Origin: CAXXOK01 sp963674895
GTDB lineage: Bacteria > Bacillota > Clostridia > Christensenellales > Aristaeellaceae
Direction of reading: 5' to 3'
NCBI GenBank assembly: GCA_963674895.2
Contig: CAXXCY010000001.1
Coordinates: forward strand, 248,001-312,000
Length of the DNA: 64,000 nucleotides
Under the pieces are notes generated by a model. The model did not search any database and had not been told where the DNA came from. It saw only the letters and a list, made by a program, of their open reading frames with translations. Shown piece by piece: positions 17,275 to 26,126 of the stretch; positions within the stretch are counted from its first letter, which is position 1; the number at the start of each line of letters is the position of its first letter. The position numbers and the translations under genes are program-made.

Positions 17275-20200
17275 ATGGACATACTCAAAGCCCTGCAGGC
17301 GCCGCCGCCGGAGTACTCCGCCTGCGCGTTCTGGTTCTGGAACGGCGAGCTTTCGGAAGCGCGGATGCTCAGGCAGATGGAGGACATGCAACGCAAAGGC
17401 GTCTGCAATGCCTTTATGCACGCGCGCGCCTACCTGAAAACCCCGTACATGGGCGACGCGTGGTTCCGCGTGATGGACGCATGCGTTCGCCGCGCCCGGG
17501 AGATCGGCTTTTATCCCTGGCTGTACGACGAGTACGCCTGGCCCAGCGGAACCTGTGGCAGCGTGTTTGCCCACAGCGGGCAGGAACCGTCGCGCGTGCT
17601 CGCCAAGGGGCGGCGCAACATGGCCAAGGGGCTCAAAGCGGAGATCCTGGAGGGCGAGCCCGATCCCGGCCGCCGCCTGGTCGCCGCCTGCACGCTTGCA
17701 GACGGGCGCACGATGGCGTTTTACGAACACGTATACGAAAAGGCCGTGGATTACTTAAACCCCAGCGCGATCCGCGATTTTCTGAACTGCACGCACGAGG
17801 TGTATTTTGCGCGGTACGGCGCGGACTTCGGAAAAACCATCCCCGGTATATTCTTTGACGAAATCTTTCTGGCCGGCTATCCCCTGCCGTGGACGGACCG
17901 CCTGCCGGAGGCCTTTTTAGAAACATACGGCTACGACCTGCTCCCCCGCCTGCCCGCGCTGATGCTTGGAAAGGATGCGCAGGCGCAGGCCGTACGCAGG
18001 GATTACTGCCGTTTGCTCGCGTCGCTGTATGAGACGGCGTTTTTCAGGCAAATTGCGGACTGGTGCGCGGAGCACAGCCTGCGGCTCACGGGGCATACCG
18101 AGGAGGAGCTGAAGAACCATCCCCGCAGGCAGGGCGACTATTTCCGCACGATGCGGCATCTGCATGTGCCGGGCGCGGACTGCCACGATTACCGCTACCG
18201 CTTCCCGCGGGAGATCTCCGTGCACGAACCCAAATTCGCCGTTTCCGTCGCCCGCGCGTACGGCAAGCCCCGCGCCATGTCCGAGGCGATGGGCGGCGCG
18301 GGCTGGGGCTGCTCCCTCGGGGAATACAAGCGCGGCGTGAACGCGCTGGGCACGATGGGAATCAACCAGTTCATCCTGCACGGGTTTTATAATGATTGCG
18401 AGCACCAGGGTTCGCAGGCGGATTGGCCCGCGAGCTTCTTTTTCCAAAATCCTTACTGGAAATACTTTTCGCCCTTTGCGCAGTACATCCACCGCGTCTC
18501 CTGTTTCAACAGCCTCGGCGAGGCCGCGGTGGACGTGGGGCTGTACTATCCCATAGACGAGCTTGCCGCGCATACCGCGGCGGGCGAGCCGGACGAAACC
18601 GCCCTGGATATCGACCGGCAGTTTCACCTGATCCTCCGGCTTTTCCTGGAACACCAGATCGACACGGATATAATCGACCGGGACAGCCTGCTGTCCGCAG
18701 CGGTTGAAGACGGACGGCTGTGCGCGGGCCGGCAGCGGTTCAGGCTGCTTATCTTCCCGTCGAATGTCCTGGTAACGGACGCCCTGCGGGAGAAGCTCGC
18801 CGCGTTCCGGGCGCAGGGCGGGCTGGCGCTGTTCTATCCCGTGGACGGGGGCGCCGCGCCGGACGGTTTTTCGCAGGCCGACGGCTGCGGCGCGGACGGG
18901 ATACTTGGAAGGTACCAAAGGCAGTTTGCCCCGGACGTCGAAATCATAGACGGCACGCGGGACCATCTGTACATTAGCCGCCGCGTCATCAAGGAGCAGG
19001 ACGCCTATTTTGTTGCCGGCACGGCGCCAACGCCAAGGCGATTGCGCGTATCGCTGCGCGGACGCGGCGCGGTTCTCAAGCTGAGCCTGGAAACCGGGGA
19101 GGCTGTTCCGCTGCCGTATGCCGAAAACGGGGGCAGGCTTACGCTGGACTTGGCGCTGGAAGCCGACGAGGCATGCATCCTGCTCACGGGATGCGGAAAG
19201 CAGCCGATTCCTCCCGCGCAGACCGTTGTGCGGACCATCCCGCTGGATGGTCTGTGGAGCTTCCTGCCGTTGGACCGGTCCTATGATGAAAATTGGGCCG
19301 TCGGCGCGGCGGAAACTATATTGTCCGTGCCGCTGGCGCGGTTTGCGGATTTGCAGACGGGGAACGCGGGCGATATCCGGATACAAAACACCGCCGGCGA
19401 GAAGGGCCGCTGCGGACGGCACGTGAGCCTGTGGAAGGCGAACTGGATCGGGCGGCGCGTGGGCTGGGGCGACGACGCGGATCAGCGCGACCTGTATTTT
19501 ATAAAGACGCTTGTGATGGAAGAAGCCGCGCTCTCCGCGCGCGTGTGCGTCGCCGCGGTGAACGCCTTTACGCTGTATGTGAACGGGCGGGAGGCCGCGC
19601 GGCGGGAAAGCATGTATCAGCCGTGCACGCTGGACCTGACCTCTTTTATCCGCAAGGGCCGCAACCTGATCGCCGTGCATGTGCATACCGATACGCCGCT
19701 GGAAAGCCTCGAGCTTACGCAGGCCGAGGCCATCCCGCCCGAATCGCTTGCCTCGCTTTTGCTGCAGGGGGAGATCGTTACGGCGGGCGGGAAAACGGAA
19801 CTGCTGTCCGATTCCTCCTGGGCCGTGGCGAGCGAAGTGTCGCCCGGTTGGATGCTGACCGAACCGGCCGGGGTATGGACCGTCGATCCCAAACAGGTGC
19901 TCTGCCACGTTCTGCCGGGGCTGAAGCCCGCGGACTGGGTCCGCGCGTGGGAGCGCGGCAGGCCGCCGATGCTCCCGTGGGGCGATCTGCCGCTGTTCGG
20001 CGGGACGCCGCAATACCCGCGCAACGTGCGCTACACCGTCCTGCTGCCCGCGGGCACGGTACGGGTGGAAAAGCCAGAAATATCGGGAAAGTTCTCCGCG
20101 TGGCTGGATGAACAGCCGATTTCGTTTGCAGAAGGGGCCGCCCTGCTGCCCCCGGACGGGCTGCCGCATACGCTGCAATTGGACGTCGCCGCGCCGTCGG

Positions 20201-20685
20201 CGGACGGCGGACTGCGGAAAGCTATCGCCGTTCGCCTGCGCCCATGGCAGACCGCACCCGGCGATTGGCGTGTCCACGGGCTTGGCTGGTTTTCGGGACG
20301 CGCGCTGTACAAAAAAACGGTCGAGCTGCGCAAGGAACCCGGCCTGCGTTATACGCTCGATCTGGGGCGTGTATGTTATTACGCCGAAATCTGGGTGAAC
20401 GGCACGCTGTGCGGCACGCGGATCTGGCCGCCGTACCGGCTCGATATCACCGGGCGTCTCCGGGACGGCCTGAACGAGATCGCCGTCGTCGCTGCCAATG
20501 CCGCCGCCTGCGAGCGCCGCCATATGCTCGTGGACGAGGGCATGGCGCTGGCCTGGAACCGCTACTGGAACGAGGACAACATCGACCGCGAGCCCGAAAA
20601 CCTGGTATCCGGACTGCTCGGCCCGGTGACGATTACGGTGTATGGGAACGCTGGGAGCTATGCGCTCCCAGACCCTGGCACATAA
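17275..20685 (+). CDS. Large glycoside hydrolase, GH106 (alpha-L-rhamnosidase)-like
   Basis: A 1136-residue protein with no signal peptide. The N-terminal half has features of the GH106-like barrel: NGELSEARMLRQMEDMQRKG near the start, WLYDEYAWPSG, the GIFFDEIFLAGYPLPWT segment followed by FLETYGYDLLPRLPAL, and LRLTGHTEEE. A Rossmann-like central domain (about 490-620) and two galactose-binding jelly-roll domains (about 720-880 and 1010-1130, the last with VNGTLCGTRIWPPYRLDI) follow, as in such enzymes. Hydrolysis of terminal L-rhamnosides inside the cell is therefore likely, although relatives with other specificities exist. ATG 17275 is chosen over GTG 17269 on ribosome-binding-site spacing. 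It is monocistronic. Confidence 0.65.
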   Translation: MDILKALQAPPPEYSACAFWFWNGELSEARMLRQMEDMQRKGVCNAFMHARAYLKTPYMGDAWFRVMDACVRRAREIGFYPWLYDEYAWPSGTCGSVFAHSGQEPSRVLAKGRRNMAKGLKAEILEGEPDPGRRLVAACTLADGRTMAFYEHVYEKAVDYLNPSAIRDFLNCTHEVYFARYGADFGKTIPGIFFDEIFLAGYPLPWTDRLPEAFLETYGYDLLPRLPALMLGKDAQAQAVRRDYCRLLASLYETAFFRQIADWCAEHSLRLTGHTEEELKNHPRRQGDYFRTMRHLHVPGADCHDYRYRFPREISVHEPKFAVSVARAYGKPRAMSEAMGGAGWGCSLGEYKRGVNALGTMGINQFILHGFYNDCEHQGSQADWPASFFFQNPYWKYFSPFAQYIHRVSCFNSLGEAAVDVGLYYPIDELAAHTAAGEPDETALDIDRQFHLILRLFLEHQIDTDIIDRDSLLSAAVEDGRLCAGRQRFRLLIFPSNVLVTDALREKLAAFRAQGGLALFYPVDGGAAPDGFSQADGCGADGILGRYQRQFAPDVEIIDGTRDHLYISRRVIKEQDAYFVAGTAPTPRRLRVSLRGRGAVLKLSLETGEAVPLPYAENGGRLTLDLALEADEACILLTGCGKQPIPPAQTVVRTIPLDGLWSFLPLDRSYDENWAVGAAETILSVPLARFADLQTGNAGDIRIQNTAGEKGRCGRHVSLWKANWIGRRVGWGDDADQRDLYFIKTLVMEEAALSARVCVAAVNAFTLYVNGREAARRESMYQPCTLDLTSFIRKGRNLIAVHVHTDTPLESLELTQAEAIPPESLASLLLQGEIVTAGGKTELLSDSSWAVASEVSPGWMLTEPAGVWTVDPKQVLCHVLPGLKPADWVRAWERGRPPMLPWGDLPLFGGTPQYPRNVRYTVLLPAGTVRVEKPEISGKFSAWLDEQPISFAEGAALLPPDGLPHTLQLDVAAPSADGGLRKAIAVRLRPWQTAPGDWRVHGLGWFSGRALYKKTVELRKEPGLRYTLDLGRVCYYAEIWVNGTLCGTRIWPPYRLDITGRLRDGLNEIAVVAANAAACERRHMLVDEGMALAWNRYWNEDNIDREPENLVSGLLGPVTITVYGNAGSYALPDPGT

Positions 20686-20736
20686 GGGCTTCGCCCTTAT
20701 GTATCCCTATATTGTCCGCGCCATGCGCGGACAATA
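20651..20736 (+). terminator. Three tandem hairpins around the stop of the GH106-like gene
   Basis: Three perfect stems in a row: 20651-20671 (8 bp, inside the coding end), 20681-20701 (9 bp, TTC loop, containing the TAA stop) and 20710-20736 (11 bp, 5-nt loop). No U-run follows on either strand. They lie between convergent genes and may block transcription or 3' exonucleases from both sides. Confidence 0.6.
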
Positions 20737-20754
20737 GGAAAATATCTCATTTAC

Positions 20755-21174
20755 TTATCTGAAATCCAATACATACCGCGTGCCGTGGCTCATCAGAACC
20801 CCATCCGTCAGGCGGACGCGCAGGATGACGGTGTTGGGATCGGCTTCGTTGATGTGGCCGTTGTCATACCACGAGGCGAACGCCGCCTTCAGCTTTTCAT
20901 ATATCGCCTTGTTCTCCACGGCGCACAGTTGCCCGAGGTTCTCCCCCACACCGCGCCCCGTGAACCACTCGCCGCACACCGCGACCGCGGGGTTTGCCGC
21001 GATCTGCTTCATCTTGTCCGAAAGCGCGTAGGTGATTGCGTAAAGCGACCCGTCCTCATAATAGCCGTCCACGATGCGCACCGCCGGGCGCTCCCCGTCC
21101 ATCGTCGCCAGCGACAGCAGCGTATCCCGCCCGAACCGCTCGTTTAAAATCGCTTCCGCCTTGGGATCGATCAT
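20755..21174 (-). CDS. Pyridoxamine 5'-phosphate oxidase-fold flavoprotein
   Basis: About 139 residues with the split-barrel FMN-binding fold: LLSLATMDGERPAVRIVDGYYEDGSLY is the classic N-terminal strand pair that lines the flavin, followed by KMKQIAANPAVAVCGEW. The family covers general stress FMN reductases and proteins of unknown role; no substrate can be given. Two starts are possible: ATG 21174 (12 nt from the AAGGAAGGG site) or GTG 21180 (6 nt). A TATAAT promoter lies upstream. Confidence 0.8.
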   Translation of the reverse strand: MIDPKAEAILNERFGRDTLLSLATMDGERPAVRIVDGYYEDGSLYAITYALSDKMKQIAANPAVAVCGEWFTGRGVGENLGQLCAVENKAIYEKLKAAFASWYDNGHINEADPNTVILRVRLTDGVLMSHGTRYVLDFR

Positions 21175-21213
21175 ACGCACAACGAACCCTTCCTTCAATT
21201 CTCCTATGCCCGC

Positions 21214-21242
21214 ATTATACCAGAAAACCCCTGCGCATGCAG
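21214..21242 (-). promoter_or_regulatory. Promoter of the PPOX-fold gene, overlapped by a hairpin
   Basis: TATAAT on the minus strand (21214-21219) with CTGCAT as -35 (21237-21242) at 17 bases. A 7-bp stem hairpin (CCCCTGC/GCAGGGG, 21228-21245) covers the -35. Confidence 0.5.
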
Positions 21243-21282
21243 GGGCGTTCCATTAGCGGTACATTTGTTTGAAGCAACAATT

Positions 21283-21411
21283 CCAGCCTGCTCAAAATGC
21301 CTGAGGTACGCGAAAGCAAAAGCGGCAACGGCCTGAGCTTACTCGCTGCGTAAGTGATGGCCGTTGCCGCTTGAAGCTGACAAAGTAGATCAGGTATTTT
21401 CAGCAGGCTGG
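21283..21411 (-). repeat. Stop-codon-adjacent repeat element, copy B
   Basis: A 129-bp element that begins at the base after the stop of the peptidoglycan-binding gene, read on the minus strand. Its terminal inverted repeats are 22 bp with two mismatches (21390-21411 against 21283-21304), starting CCAGCCTGCT. It also holds an internal 12-bp perfect inverted repeat, GCGGCAACGGCC with GGCCGTTGCCGC. It matches copy A at 14841-14965 in sequence and in orientation to the preceding gene. Confidence 0.8.
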
Positions 21412-23070
21412 TTAGTTGTCGGGGATGGTGTAGCCGGTAAGCGACTTCCACGCGCTGCGAATCGTATTCTGGTTCTGCACGCCGTAATTGGGGTCCAAAA
21501 CCTTCGTCTCGTCCATGGTGCGCAGGAAATGCACGCAGAGGTGGCCGTCGAAATCGTTGTCGGTAATATTGCCGGAAAGGTGCGCCACGTCGTGCATGGC
21601 CGCCAGCGTCCACCGCCCGTCCGCCAGGTGCACGAACACGGGCCTGGGCGTCCAGGTGACCTCGCCAAACGCCTGATACATCGTGGCGGTGTCCGTCGCG
21701 GTCAGGGGTTCGCAGTCGGCATGGCGGCCGCGGCTGTAAACCTTGAGCATCCAGGTAAGCCCCGTTTGATAATCATAGACGGTGAGCACGTCGCCGGTGC
21801 TCATGTTGGGTTTCACCTCAGTGTACCAGTACAGGCACTGCACAGCCGCGCCGTTGGGCCCCGAGGCCGTGCCGAAGGCGGAAGAGCTGTAGCCGGACGA
21901 AGCGGACGTCGAGGTGGAGTTGGAGGAGGAAGACGAGGACGATGAAGATGACGAAGACGAGGACGACGAGGATGAAGTCGATCCGCTGGCGCTGACGGCG
22001 GACCCGCCGTAGAGAATTGCCAGCGTCTTCGTGCCCGCGACGCCGTCGGCCGTCAGACCATTGTTGCTTTGAAACGCGATCACCGCAGCCTGCGTCAGCG
22101 CGCCGAACACGCCATCCGCGCTTACGCTGTAGCCCAGGTTTTTCAGCGCCTGCTGCATCGTGATAACCGCGCTGCCCGTCGATCCCAGCTTCAGGCTGGA
22201 TGTTGACGTTTCCGTGCCGGTCTCTTCCGAGGACGACGAGGAGGATGCGGCCGAAGATGAGAACAGCTTGCTGAACGTGCTGGAGCCCACCACGCCGTCC
22301 ACGGTCAGGCTGTTGGCGGACTGGAAGGCTTTGACGGCGGCCAGCGTACCGCTGCCGAAATCGCCGTCCAGGCTCCCGGTGTAATATCCAAGCTCCTTGA
22401 GCTTGGTTTGCACGGCAAGCACGTCGTTTCCGGTGCTGCCCCGCCTGAGCGAACGGGAAAGGGAAGAAACCGTTGTCGAACTCGACGAGGAGGAGCTCGA
22501 CGAGGAAGAGGATGTTGAAGAATTCGCCGTGCTGTATAACAGCTCCAGCGTTTTGGTGCCGGCCAGGCCATCCGCCGTGATTCCCTGCGCCTTCTGGAAC
22601 GCGATCACGGCCGTACGCGTCAGCGCCCCGAACTTGCCGTCCGCCGTGCCGACCGAGTACCCAAGCTGTTTGAGGGCTTCCTGCAAAAGCCGTACGCGCT
22701 CGCCGCTGTCGCCGTATTGCAGGGTGGATGAACTGGTGGCGGTCGCAAAGGTGGAGGTGGTGGCGTCCGCAGCGGCGTACAGCGCGTTGAGCGTAAGCGT
22801 CCCGGCCTTGCCGTCGTCGTCCAGTCCGATGCTTTTCTGGTACGCCTTCACGGCATCCTGCGTCCCGGTTCCAAACCGCCCGTCCACCGTGCCGGTATAA
22901 TACCCCAGCGTATATAGCGCCTGCTGCAGTTTGGTTACGTCGCTGCCGCTGGAACCGAACTCCAGGGTTTTGTATATCGTCAGCGCAAACGCGCCGGAAG
23001 TGCTCAGCAGTACGATCGTCAGCGCAAGCACAACGATTCTTAAGGCTATGCGTCGACCCCTAGAGACCAT
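21412..23070 (-). CDS. Secreted protein with four peptidoglycan-binding modules, Ser linkers and a YkuD-like C-terminus
   Basis: 552 residues. A signal peptide or anchor (about 9-29, ending AFA) is followed by four PG_binding_1 modules (about 33-97, 113-178, 206-270, 292-355), each with the xLGYxxGxxDGxFGxxTxxAVxxFQ pattern. They are separated by long Ser runs, the longest about 20 residues near 370. The C-terminal ~140 residues hold a conserved-looking block, MHDVAHLSGN and FDGHLCVHF, whose H...H-x-C-x-H arrangement recalls the Cys nucleophile site of L,D-transpeptidases (YkuD). I infer a wall-bound peptidoglycan-remodelling enzyme; the catalytic assignment is not proven. GAAGGGGG precedes ATG 23070. 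Confidence 0.75.
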   Translation of the reverse strand: MVSRGRRIALRIVVLALTIVLLSTSGAFALTIYKTLEFGSSGSDVTKLQQALYTLGYYTGTVDGRFGTGTQDAVKAYQKSIGLDDDGKAGTLTLNALYAAADATTSTFATATSSSTLQYGDSGERVRLLQEALKQLGYSVGTADGKFGALTRTAVIAFQKAQGITADGLAGTKTLELLYSTANSSTSSSSSSSSSSSSTTVSSLSRSLRRGSTGNDVLAVQTKLKELGYYTGSLDGDFGSGTLAAVKAFQSANSLTVDGVVGSSTFSKLFSSSAASSSSSSEETGTETSTSSLKLGSTGSAVITMQQALKNLGYSVSADGVFGALTQAAVIAFQSNNGLTADGVAGTKTLAILYGGSAVSASGSTSSSSSSSSSSSSSSSSSSNSTSTSASSGYSSSAFGTASGPNGAAVQCLYWYTEVKPNMSTGDVLTVYDYQTGLTWMLKVYSRGRHADCEPLTATDTATMYQAFGEVTWTPRPVFVHLADGRWTLAAMHDVAHLSGNITDNDFDGHLCVHFLRTMDETKVLDPNYGVQNQNTIRSAWKSLTGYTIPDN

Positions 23071-23119
23071 CTGTTTTCCCCCTTCATAAGAACGCGCGAG
23101 CGCCTTGACTGATGGGGGT

Positions 23120-23208
23120 ATTATAGCAAATAATGACGAACAAGTAAATACACTGTTGCCTATTTGTTACGGTTTTTATGATTATGTTACGACATTTTTG
23201 ACGAACAA
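23120..23208 (-). promoter_or_regulatory. Promoter and repeated motifs upstream of the peptidoglycan-binding gene
   Basis: TATAAT (23120-23125) and TTTACT (23143-23148) are spaced 17 bases on the minus strand. TGACGAACAA occurs twice (23134-23143 inside the promoter and 23199-23208), and TGTTACG occurs twice exactly 20 bases apart (23165-23171, 23185-23191). The repeats could bind a regulator of wall genes. Confidence 0.5.
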
Positions 23209-23281
23209 CCGCATACTGAACGACATCGAAATTGTTCCGATCCTTGGGATGCTCGAAGTGTCGCAACCCTTCGACTATTAA

Positions 23282-23422
23282 TCCGAAACTAGCGACATGT
23301 GCGGTGGTTTCGGAACTTTACGCAGTAAAGATTCCTTACGCCGAGGGCTGGCCGTGAGTACGCCATAGCGTGCGAACAAGGCCGTGGTGCAACCTCGATA
23401 CAGTGGCAAAGCCACTGTATCG
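23282..23422 (-). other. Hairpin cluster in a 359-base intergenic region
   Basis: No gene is seen in 23071-23429. Three inverted repeats occur: TCCGAAAC/GTTTCGGA (23282-23314), CTTTAC/GTAAAG (about 23316-23330) and a perfect 12-bp stem with AAA loop (23396-23422) that lies 8 bases after the stop of the upstream membrane-protein gene. The last is probably the 3' end of the four-gene operon; it has no U-run. Confidence 0.5.
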
Positions 23423-23429
23423 ACACCGT

Positions 23430-24650
23430 TTACAATACGTTTTGCGTCGTAAGCAAATACACGCAATACCCGATTCCGGAACCCACGTGCCACAGCAGCA
23501 TAACGCCGCCGGCGATCATCTTCGCCGCTTCCGCGCGCGGCCGGTTTACCACGTGCGGGGCGCCGTCCGCGGCGGCGCGCAGGCGCCTGACCCATGCCGA
23601 AACCTTGAAGGCGAAAAACGGCAGGACAACCGCCCACAGCATCAGCGCCGCGCCCATCACCGCCCAGCCGAAATTGCCGTCCTGGGCCCGGTAGCCGGTT
23701 TCCGACAGAACGAGCATTTGAGCGACGGCGACGGCGTCCAGCAGCAGCGTGAGGGTGAACAGCGGTTTTTTAAGCGTTTCCGCATCCGCGAAGGCTGCCA
23801 GAACAAACAGCGGGAACAGCTGCGTGAGAATCACCAGGCGCAGCACGGAAAGCGCCTTTTCGCCGGTGACCAGCACGACGATTCCGCCCTGCGTCTCCAC
23901 GATGCCGCCGAAGTAGAATAAAAACTGCAATAGGATCACCAGCACGGCGGGCGCCGCCGCGAGCAGCAGCCGCAGAAAGTACCGGCTCCCTTTGGGGTTC
24001 ATCAGCCACCGGACCAGGAAGTAAAGCCCCGCCGCCGGCAGGAATGCCTGCAGGAAGGTCGGCTTGATCAGCGCTGAAAGCAGGAGCATAACGCTCAGCA
24101 GCGCTGCGTCCCGCCACGGGACGACCTCCTGCGTGCGCCGGAACCGCTCCTCGGCCATCGCCGTATAGAGGACCGACGCGATCATCGGCGCCATCAGCGC
24201 GACCTGCGTGGGGCTGTGCCAGGGGTTGGGCGAGCCGCCGCCGGAAAACACCGCAGGATTGATCCACGGAATCCAAACGGACGCCGCAATCGACGCGCAC
24301 ACGCCGCACAACGCGGCTTCCCATCCCCCGCGCCCGATCAGCTTCTTCGAAAGCGCCACCAGCGCCCAGGTTTCCAGTCCCTTGCAGGCTGCTGTGAAGA
24401 TCACCGCGCTTGCCTGCGCGCTCAGCCCCGTCTGCATCAGCACAAAGACGCAGATCCGCCACAGGGGGTGCGCCGCCTGCCGCACGAAGGATTTGAGATC
24501 GGCAAGGTTCGCCTGCTGCGCCCAGAGCGTATGGATGGCAATATCGCTTTGCGGGCGCTGCACCAGCGCGGCAAACACAACCGCGCCCAGCGCCGTCATC
24601 AGCGCGGCGGCCAGCCATTGATATAGATCGATTTGCCTCAGCCTTTTCAC
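23430..24650 (-). CDS. Polytopic membrane protein, GT-C-like, unknown
   Basis: 406 residues with about ten hydrophobic helices. Residues 30-70 form an extracytoplasmic loop (SDIAIHTLWAQQANLADLKSF) carrying acidic residues between the first two helices, as in GT-C glycosyltransferases that use lipid-linked sugars. HPLWR and a PNPWHSPTQ loop are also suggestive. I do not recognise a named family. The start is GTG 24650 with GGGAGG 8 nt upstream, inside the end of the preceding gene. It is the last gene of a four-gene operon. Confidence 0.7.
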   Translation of the reverse strand: MKRLRQIDLYQWLAAALMTALGAVVFAALVQRPQSDIAIHTLWAQQANLADLKSFVRQAAHPLWRICVFVLMQTGLSAQASAVIFTAACKGLETWALVALSKKLIGRGGWEAALCGVCASIAASVWIPWINPAVFSGGGSPNPWHSPTQVALMAPMIASVLYTAMAEERFRRTQEVVPWRDAALLSVMLLLSALIKPTFLQAFLPAAGLYFLVRWLMNPKGSRYFLRLLLAAAPAVLVILLQFLFYFGGIVETQGGIVVLVTGEKALSVLRLVILTQLFPLFVLAAFADAETLKKPLFTLTLLLDAVAVAQMLVLSETGYRAQDGNFGWAVMGAALMLWAVVLPFFAFKVSAWVRRLRAAADGAPHVVNRPRAEAAKMIAGGVMLLWHVGSGIGYCVYLLTTQNVL

Positions 24651-24653
24651 GAT

Positions 24654-26114
24654 TTATTCCTCCCAGCCGTCGATCTCGCGGTACAGCGAACCCGCGCCGG
24701 TATCCATGACCGTTTGGAACCCCGGTACATAGATGCGCAAAAAGCGCGTGAGAATCCAGCGGCTTTTGCCTGTGTTGTCGTTATACATAATGCCGGACTG
24801 CACGCCCAGCCCCGGGTGCAGCTGCGCCATCAGCTGGATGTCCATAATCTCGGTGCGCACCGTGTTGTCAAAGGGGTCCGCCGCGTCGGGATCGTAGGGG
24901 ATGGCCTCGCACATCGTTTGCAAATCCTCTGAAAAGGGCTGCGGATCGAAGCGATATTCATCCGAAAACGCGCCTTCAGGCGCGCCCGCGGCAAGCATCA
25001 CGAGGATGACCAGGCAGCCAGCGCAGAATGCGGCGGGCAGGAGCTTTTGCCTGTTCAAAATCAGCCAAGCGATCACAAACCAGAGGAACGGCGCGAGCGA
25101 GCGGTAGTCCGCCCAGTCCTGCGTTTCGTAAAAGAGGATCACCACCAGCCACGGCAGCACCAGGAGCATCAGGCACATCCCGTACAGCCAGCGGTGACCT
25201 TTTTTGAAGATCACGCCCAGCAGGCACAAGCCCGTCATGCCGCAGTACAGCCAACGCTGTACCACTTCGCTTGTGTTGGCCATCTCCAGCACGAAATACC
25301 CGTGCAGGTTTTTGAGGGCGTGAAACCAAAACATCCGCGCGGCCTGCGCGAAGTCGGCGCGCAGGAAATGGTATAGGAAACCGGATTCGTATGGGCTGGT
25401 GATCTTGCGCATGAAGTAGTTGATGAAAAAGGAAACGACCAGCACGGCCGCCGTGGAAAGCACGAGTTTCCAATTGAAGCGTTTTCCGCAGGCCACGACA
25501 ACTACGGGCAGGAACAGCAGGAAATAGATGATGCGGTACACGCTCATGAACGTGACCGCGAGCAGCGCGGCAGCGAGCATGGGCGCGCTAACCTTAGCAT
25601 GCAGCCGGTACAAAAGCCCGATGTAGAGCATCAGCAGGGCGTAGTTCACAAGCTCCGTCATCGAGGTGCAGCAGTACAGCATAAACGGCGCGTACAAAAG
25701 CATCGACAGCGACAAAAGCGCCGCCGCGAGCGGCTTGGGCCGCACCAGCAGTATAAACGCGGCCGCGCCCGCCGAAGCCCACAGCGCGTTGACCAGGATG
25801 ATGGAGGAATACCCCCAGCCGAAGATCCGGGCAAACCATGCGTAAAGGAGAATCGGCCCCGGGCCGTGGACGCTCAATACGCCGATCTCGGGCGGCAGCT
25901 CGCCGATGCCGATATAGCCCGTGTGCATTCCGTAATGAATCCACGAGTATACGCTGCGCCAGTAGTCCAGCTCGTCCGTCCATACGGGGATCGCCGCGAA
26001 CCCGTTTTTATTCAGGGCGAGCGAAATAATCCCCACGGCCAGAAACGGCGTGAGCACAAGCATCGCCCAGGATGCGGCGGTGGTCAGGCGGTTACGGTCA
26101 TTGATTCTTGGCAA
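24654..26114 (-). CDS. Polytopic membrane glycosyltransferase-like protein (GT-C)
   Basis: 486 residues, about eleven membrane helices. The first extracytoplasmic loop has VWTDELDYWRSVYSW, the Asp-Glu pair expected of a GT-C (PMT/ArnT-like) catalytic loop, followed by PEIGVLSVHGPGPILLYAW. A ~90-residue soluble tail with HPGLGVQSGIMYNDN ends the protein. It probably transfers a sugar from a polyprenyl-phosphate donor outside the membrane. The start appears to be TTG 26114, 7 nt after GGGAGG. It lies 3 nt before the second membrane protein; together they may modify one cell-surface polymer. Confidence 0.75.
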   Translation of the reverse strand: MPRINDRNRLTTAASWAMLVLTPFLAVGIISLALNKNGFAAIPVWTDELDYWRSVYSWIHYGMHTGYIGIGELPPEIGVLSVHGPGPILLYAWFARIFGWGYSSIILVNALWASAGAAAFILLVRPKPLAAALLSLSMLLYAPFMLYCCTSMTELVNYALLMLYIGLLYRLHAKVSAPMLAAALLAVTFMSVYRIIYFLLFLPVVVVACGKRFNWKLVLSTAAVLVVSFFINYFMRKITSPYESGFLYHFLRADFAQAARMFWFHALKNLHGYFVLEMANTSEVVQRWLYCGMTGLCLLGVIFKKGHRWLYGMCLMLLVLPWLVVILFYETQDWADYRSLAPFLWFVIAWLILNRQKLLPAAFCAGCLVILVMLAAGAPEGAFSDEYRFDPQPFSEDLQTMCEAIPYDPDAADPFDNTVRTEIMDIQLMAQLHPGLGVQSGIMYNDNTGKSRWILTRFLRIYVPGFQTVMDTGAGSLYREIDGWEE

Positions 26115-26126
26115 AGGTTTTCCTCC

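Noticed and set aside
17917..20523. 868-codon open frame on the minus strand opposite the GH106-like gene
   Set aside because: It is antisense to a well-supported gene, has no ribosome binding site or family sequence, and is rich in Arg/Pro/Gly as expected from high-GC shadow frames.
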